NCBI GenBank assembly: GCA_900167215.1
Contig: FUZS01000003.1
Coordinates: 62,001-126,000, forward strand
Origin: [Eubacterium] yurii
GTDB taxonomy: Bacteria; Bacillota; Clostridia; Peptostreptococcales; Filifactoraceae
Direction: 5' to 3'
DNA: 64,000 nt
Below, piece after piece: positions 60,842-64,000 of this stretch. Under the pieces are notes generated by a model that saw only the letters and a program-made list of their open reading frames with translations, did not search any database and was not told where the DNA came from. Both the position numbers and the translations under genes were made by a program. Positions within the stretch are counted from its first letter, which is position 1, and each line of letters begins with the position of its first letter.

Positions 60842-63523
60842 TTGGGATTTTTAGAAAATTTCTTCTCAGGTAGGGAAATAGAAAAATTAAGAAAAAGGGC
60901 TCAAGAGATAAATTCTTTAGAAAGTAGCATATCAACTCTTACTGATTCACAACTTCGTGAAAAGACACAAGAGTTTAAAAAAAGATTAGCTGAAGGTCAA
61001 ACTTTGGATGATATACTTAATGAAGCATTTGCAGTTTGTAGAGAGGCATCTCAAAGAGTGTTGAATATGAGACATTTCGATGTTCAACTTATGGGTGGTA
61101 TAGTTTTACATCAAGGAAGAATTGCTGAAATGAAAACAGGTGAAGGTAAGACTTTGGTTGCTACGCTTCCTGTTTATCTCAACGCTCTTGAAGGTAAAGG
61201 AGTCCATGTCATAACAGTCAATGACTATCTTGCAAAGAGAGATATGGAGCAAATGTCAAAACTCTATGGATTTTTAGGACTTTCCACAGGCGTTATAGTA
61301 CACGGTCTTAAGGATGAAGAAAGAAGACAGGCATACAGAGCTGATATAACTTATGGAACAAACAATGAGTTTGGCTTTGACTATCTTAGAGATAATATGG
61401 TGACATATAAGGAGCAGATGGTTCAAAGAAATCTTAATTATGCAATAGTTGATGAGGTTGACTCTATACTCATAGACGAAGCAAGGACTCCACTTATCAT
61501 ATCAGGACAGGGAGATAAGTCTACAAAATTGTACTCTCAGGCTGATACATTTATAAAAACATTGAATAAAGAAACTGATTTTACTGTTGATGAAAAGGAA
61601 AATGCAGCATCCCTTACTGATGAAGGTCTGGAAAAAGCTCAAAAATTCTTTGGTGTTGAAAATTTGACAGACATAGATAATATGGAACTTTACCATAATA
61701 TAAATCAGGCCCTTCGTGCAAACACTCTTATGAAATTAGATGTGGACTATGTAGTTAAAGACGGAGAGATTGTCATAGTTGATGAATTTACTGGTAGACT
61801 TATGTTTGGGAGAAGATATTCTGAAGGTCTACACCAGGCTATAGAAGCAAAAGAAGGTTTAGAAGTACAAAGAGAATCTAAGACTCTTGCTACAATCACA
61901 TTCCAAAACTATTTTAGAATGTACTCAAAATTGTCAGGCATGACAGGTACTGCAAAGACAGAAGAAGAAGAATTTCGTGCTATATATAGGATGGATGTTG
62001 TTCAGATACCTACAAATAAACCTATCAGAAGAGAAGATTTGAATGACTCTGTATACAAGAGTGAAGATGGTAAATTTAGAGCGGTAATACAAGAAATAAA
62101 AGAAAGACACTCTTTAGGTCAACCGGTTCTTGTAGGTACAATCTCTATTGAAAATTCTGAAAAACTTTCTAATATGCTAAAAAGAGAAGGTATACAACAT
62201 GAGGTATTAAATGCCAAAAATCACAAAAAAGAAGCGGAAATAGTAGCACAAGCAGGTAGATTCGGTCAAGTTACCATAGCTACAAATATGGCTGGTAGAG
62301 GTACAGATATAATCCTGGGTGGTAATCCTGAATTTATGGCTGAAAGAGAAATGCTTAAGAGAGAATATGAAGAAGAATTGATAAATCAGGCAAAAGGTTA
62401 TGCGACTACAGATGATGAAGAAATATTAAATGCCAGAAAAGTATATAGAGAGTTATTGGAAATAAAAAGAGAAGAACTGAAAGATGAACAACAAAGAGTC
62501 ATTGATGCAGGTGGCTTGTGCATTGTAGGTACTGAAAGACATGAGTCAAGAAGAATTGACAATCAGCTCAGAGGTCGTTCTGGAAGACAGGGTGACCCTG
62601 GAGCTTCAAAGTTTTTTATTTCACTTGAAGATGACCTTATGAGGTTATTCGGTTCTGAAAAAATGCAGGCAATGGTTGATAAACTTGGAATGGATGATGA
62701 CACTCCAATTGAGGCCGGTATACTTTCAAAATCTATAGAAAATGCCCAAAAGAAAGTTGAAGGAAAAAACTTCGGAATAAGAAAATATGTCCTTGAGTAT
62801 GACGATGTTATGAACAAGCAAAGGGAAATAATCTACAAGGAAAGAAGAAAGGTGCTTGAAGGTCAAAATATCAAGGAAGAAATTTCAGAAATGATAAAAA
62901 AACAAATTCAAAAAGTCATTGATAAAACAATACCTGACAACTCAACTGCAGATGAATGGAATTTTGATAATATTAATCATAATCTTTCAGTACTCTTAAG
63001 ATTCCCTCTAAATATTGAACGTGACAATAATTTGGAAAAGGCTGAATTATTTGATAAGGTATTAGAAATTGCAAATGAAAAGTATCTTGAAAAAGAAAAT
63101 ACTATAGGTGAAGTCAATATGAGAGAAGTCGAAAGAATGATTTTGCTTCAAGTAGTAGATTCAAAATGGATGGATCATATTGATGCCATGGATCAGTTAA
63201 AACAAGGTATAGGTCTTAGAGCCATAGGGCAGGATAACCCTGTAAGAGCTTATCAAATAGAAGGTTTTGATATGTTCGACCAAATGATTGATTCTATTCA
63301 AGAAGATACTGTATCTTATCTTTTTGGCTTTGAAATCAAAAAAGAAGAAAATCTTGTAAGACATTCAGTGGTTGACATGGATGAACTACAAGAGCATAGT
63401 AGCGAAAATTTGGAAGAAGAAAAACAAAAACCTAAACAAGTAATAAATAAGAAAAATGTAGGAAGAAATGATCCTTGCCCTTGCGGTAGTGGAAAGAAAT
63501 ACAAAAATTGTTGTGGGAGATAA
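60842..63523 (+). CDS. secA: Preprotein translocase ATPase SecA
   Basis: Motor that pushes secreted proteins through SecYEG. At 893 residues it shows [19 protein letters not shown], Walker [15 protein letters not shown], Walker [34 protein letters not shown] and NMAGRGTDI. The C-terminal SecB/lipid-binding zinc motif is [14 protein letters not shown]. The start is TTG 60842, with AGAGGA five bases before it. prfB follows within three bases, the usual Firmicute order. The length suggests the housekeeping SecA1 rather than an accessory SecA2. Confidence 0.97.
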   Translation: MGFLENFFSGREIEKLRKRAQEINSLESSISTLTDSQLREKTQEFKKRLAEGQTLDDILNEAFAVCREASQRVLNMRHFDVQLMGGIVLHQGRIAEMKTGEGKTLVATLPVYLNALEGKGVHVITVNDYLAKRDMEQMSKLYGFLGLSTGVIVHGLKDEERRQAYRADITYGTNNEFGFDYLRDNMVTYKEQMVQRNLNYAIVDEVDSILIDEARTPLIISGQGDKSTKLYSQADTFIKTLNKETDFTVDEKENAASLTDEGLEKAQKFFGVENLTDIDNMELYHNINQALRANTLMKLDVDYVVKDGEIVIVDEFTGRLMFGRRYSEGLHQAIEAKEGLEVQRESKTLATITFQNYFRMYSKLSGMTGTAKTEEEEFRAIYRMDVVQIPTNKPIRREDLNDSVYKSEDGKFRAVIQEIKERHSLGQPVLVGTISIENSEKLSNMLKREGIQHEVLNAKNHKKEAEIVAQAGRFGQVTIATNMAGRGTDIILGGNPEFMAEREMLKREYEEELINQAKGYATTDDEEILNARKVYRELLEIKREELKDEQQRVIDAGGLCIVGTERHESRRIDNQLRGRSGRQGDPGASKFFISLEDDLMRLFGSEKMQAMVDKLGMDDDTPIEAGILSKSIENAQKKVEGKNFGIRKYVLEYDDVMNKQREIIYKERRKVLEGQNIKEEISEMIKKQIQKVIDKTIPDNSTADEWNFDNINHNLSVLLRFPLNIERDNNLEKAELFDKVLEIANEKYLEKENTIGEVNMREVERMILLQVVDSKWMDHIDAMDQLKQGIGLRAIGQDNPVRAYQIEGFDMFDQMIDSIQEDTVSYLFGFEIKKEENLVRHSVVDMDELQEHSSENLEEEKQKPKQVINKKNVGRNDPCPCGSGKKYKNCCGR

Positions 63524-63525
63524 TA

Positions 63526-64000
63526 ATGCTTAATATTCAAGAACATAATGAAAAGATAAAAAACTTGGAAAGTACAATATCTAAGATAGGGGTGTCTCTT
63601 TGACATTGATAGTATAAAAAGAGAAAGTGAAGAACTCAAAAAAATAATATCTAAGCAAGATTTTTGGGATGATATGGAAAATGCTCAAAAAATATTAAAA
63701 AAATCAAAAAGCTTAGAAAAAAAGATTGAAGAGTATGAGATGGTAAAAAATAAGTTTGAAGATATATTAGTCTTATTCGATTTCGCATCTCAGGATTCTT
63801 CGTTTGAGGAGGAGCTTTCCAAAGAAATAGATCATTTGGAAAATATAACCGACTCTTTATCTACAAGTATTATGTTAAATGGACAATATGATGCAAACAA
63901 TGCGATTTTATCTGTGCACTCTGGTACAGGTGGGCTTGATGCTCAAGATTGGACTCAGATGTTATTAAGGATGTATACAAGATTTGCAAGTAATATGGGA
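63526..64000 (+). CDS. prfB: Peptide chain release factor 2, 5' part, with programmed +1 frameshift
   Basis: Recognises UGA and UAA stop codons. The first frame runs from ATG 63526 to CTT TGA (in-frame TGA at 63601-63603), after 25 codons. Skipping the T at 63601 lets translation continue from GAC at 63602 through the window edge, giving DIDSIKRESEELKK and later LSVHSGTGGLDAQDW, which is clearly RF2. The shift site CTTTGAC is the classic one, and AGGGG at 63588-63592 upstream serves as the stimulatory Shine-Dalgarno-like element. Low RF2 thus raises its own synthesis. The GGQ end lies outside the window. Confidence 0.95.

Noticed and set aside
63526-63603. prfB as a pseudogene because of the early TGA
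   Set aside because: The stop sits in the classic CTTTGAC shift site and the +1 frame continues as intact RF2.

Overview
This window is a low-GC, AT-rich stretch of a Firmicute chromosome. Strong AGGAGG-type ribosome sites, frequent TTG and GTG starts, and Firmicute gene orders (yybS-gdpP-rplI-dnaB; ispA-dxs-tlyA-recN) point to an anaerobic Clostridia or Tissierellia relative. A Peptostreptococcaceae-like oral anaerobe is my guess, from general impression only. I saw no rRNA, tRNA, CRISPR array or complete insertion sequence.

Left core (1-12571): the 3' end of an aminotransferase, then a long plus-strand run. It holds the membrane protein YybS, the c-di-AMP phosphodiesterase GdpP, ribosomal protein L9, replicative helicase DnaB, isoprenoid genes ispA and dxs, rRNA methylase tlyA, recN, a Nudix-fold protein with an altered Nudix box, and glmU.

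Surface-polysaccharide island (about 12.9-37.1 kb): it is bracketed by dTDP-rhamnose genes, rfbA on the left and rfbD, rfbC and rfbB on the right. Inside are (i) a Wzm/Wzt-type ABC exporter; (ii) a 1415-residue protein joining a methyltransferase, a kinase-like domain, a long coiled coil and two glycosyltransferases; (iii) a full GDP-D-glycero-D-manno-heptose pathway (gmhA, hddA, gmhB, hddC) with a GDP-sugar 4,6-dehydratase and a reductase, suggesting a 6-deoxyheptose; (iv) a CDP-3,6-dideoxyhexose pathway (rfbF, rfbG, rfbH, a short reductase and a candidate 4-ketoreductase); and (v) the three parts of a lipid-linked glycosylation system (GtrB-like GT2, GtrA flippase, YfhO-like GT-C). Together these predict an ABC-exported heteropolysaccharide carrying rhamnose, a heptose derivative and a dideoxyhexose. 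This sugar set is best known from Gram-negative O antigens such as those of Yersinia pseudotuberculosis, with the heptose branch also known from S-layer glycans. No initiating phosphoglycosyltransferase, Wzy, Wzz or cell-wall ligase is present.

Island edge (37.1-41.1 kb): an Rpn-family PD-(D/E)XK nuclease, a ParA-like ATPase with an unrecognised small partner and no ParB, and a GT4 glycosyltransferase.

Right core (41.3-64.0 kb): comF, a cytoplasmic parvulin, potassium uptake trkA-trkH, def-fmt, mgtE, a peroxiredoxin followed by a thioredoxin-reductase/AhpF-like fusion with swapped domain order, a DUF1292 protein, L-lactate dehydrogenase (minus strand), a zinc-ribbon tail-anchored protein, an Rrf2 regulator with a B12/radical-SAM protein, RNase M5 and a flippase-like membrane protein (minus strand), a membrane GGDEF-EAL protein, secA, and the 5' part of prfB with its programmed frameshift.

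The most interesting object is the methyltransferase-kinase-coiled-coil-GT2-GT4 protein at 15369-19616. Its first half has the layout of the O-antigen chain terminator and molecular ruler WbdD, here fused to glycosyltransferases and placed beside an exporter ATPase that lacks the usual cap-binding domain.
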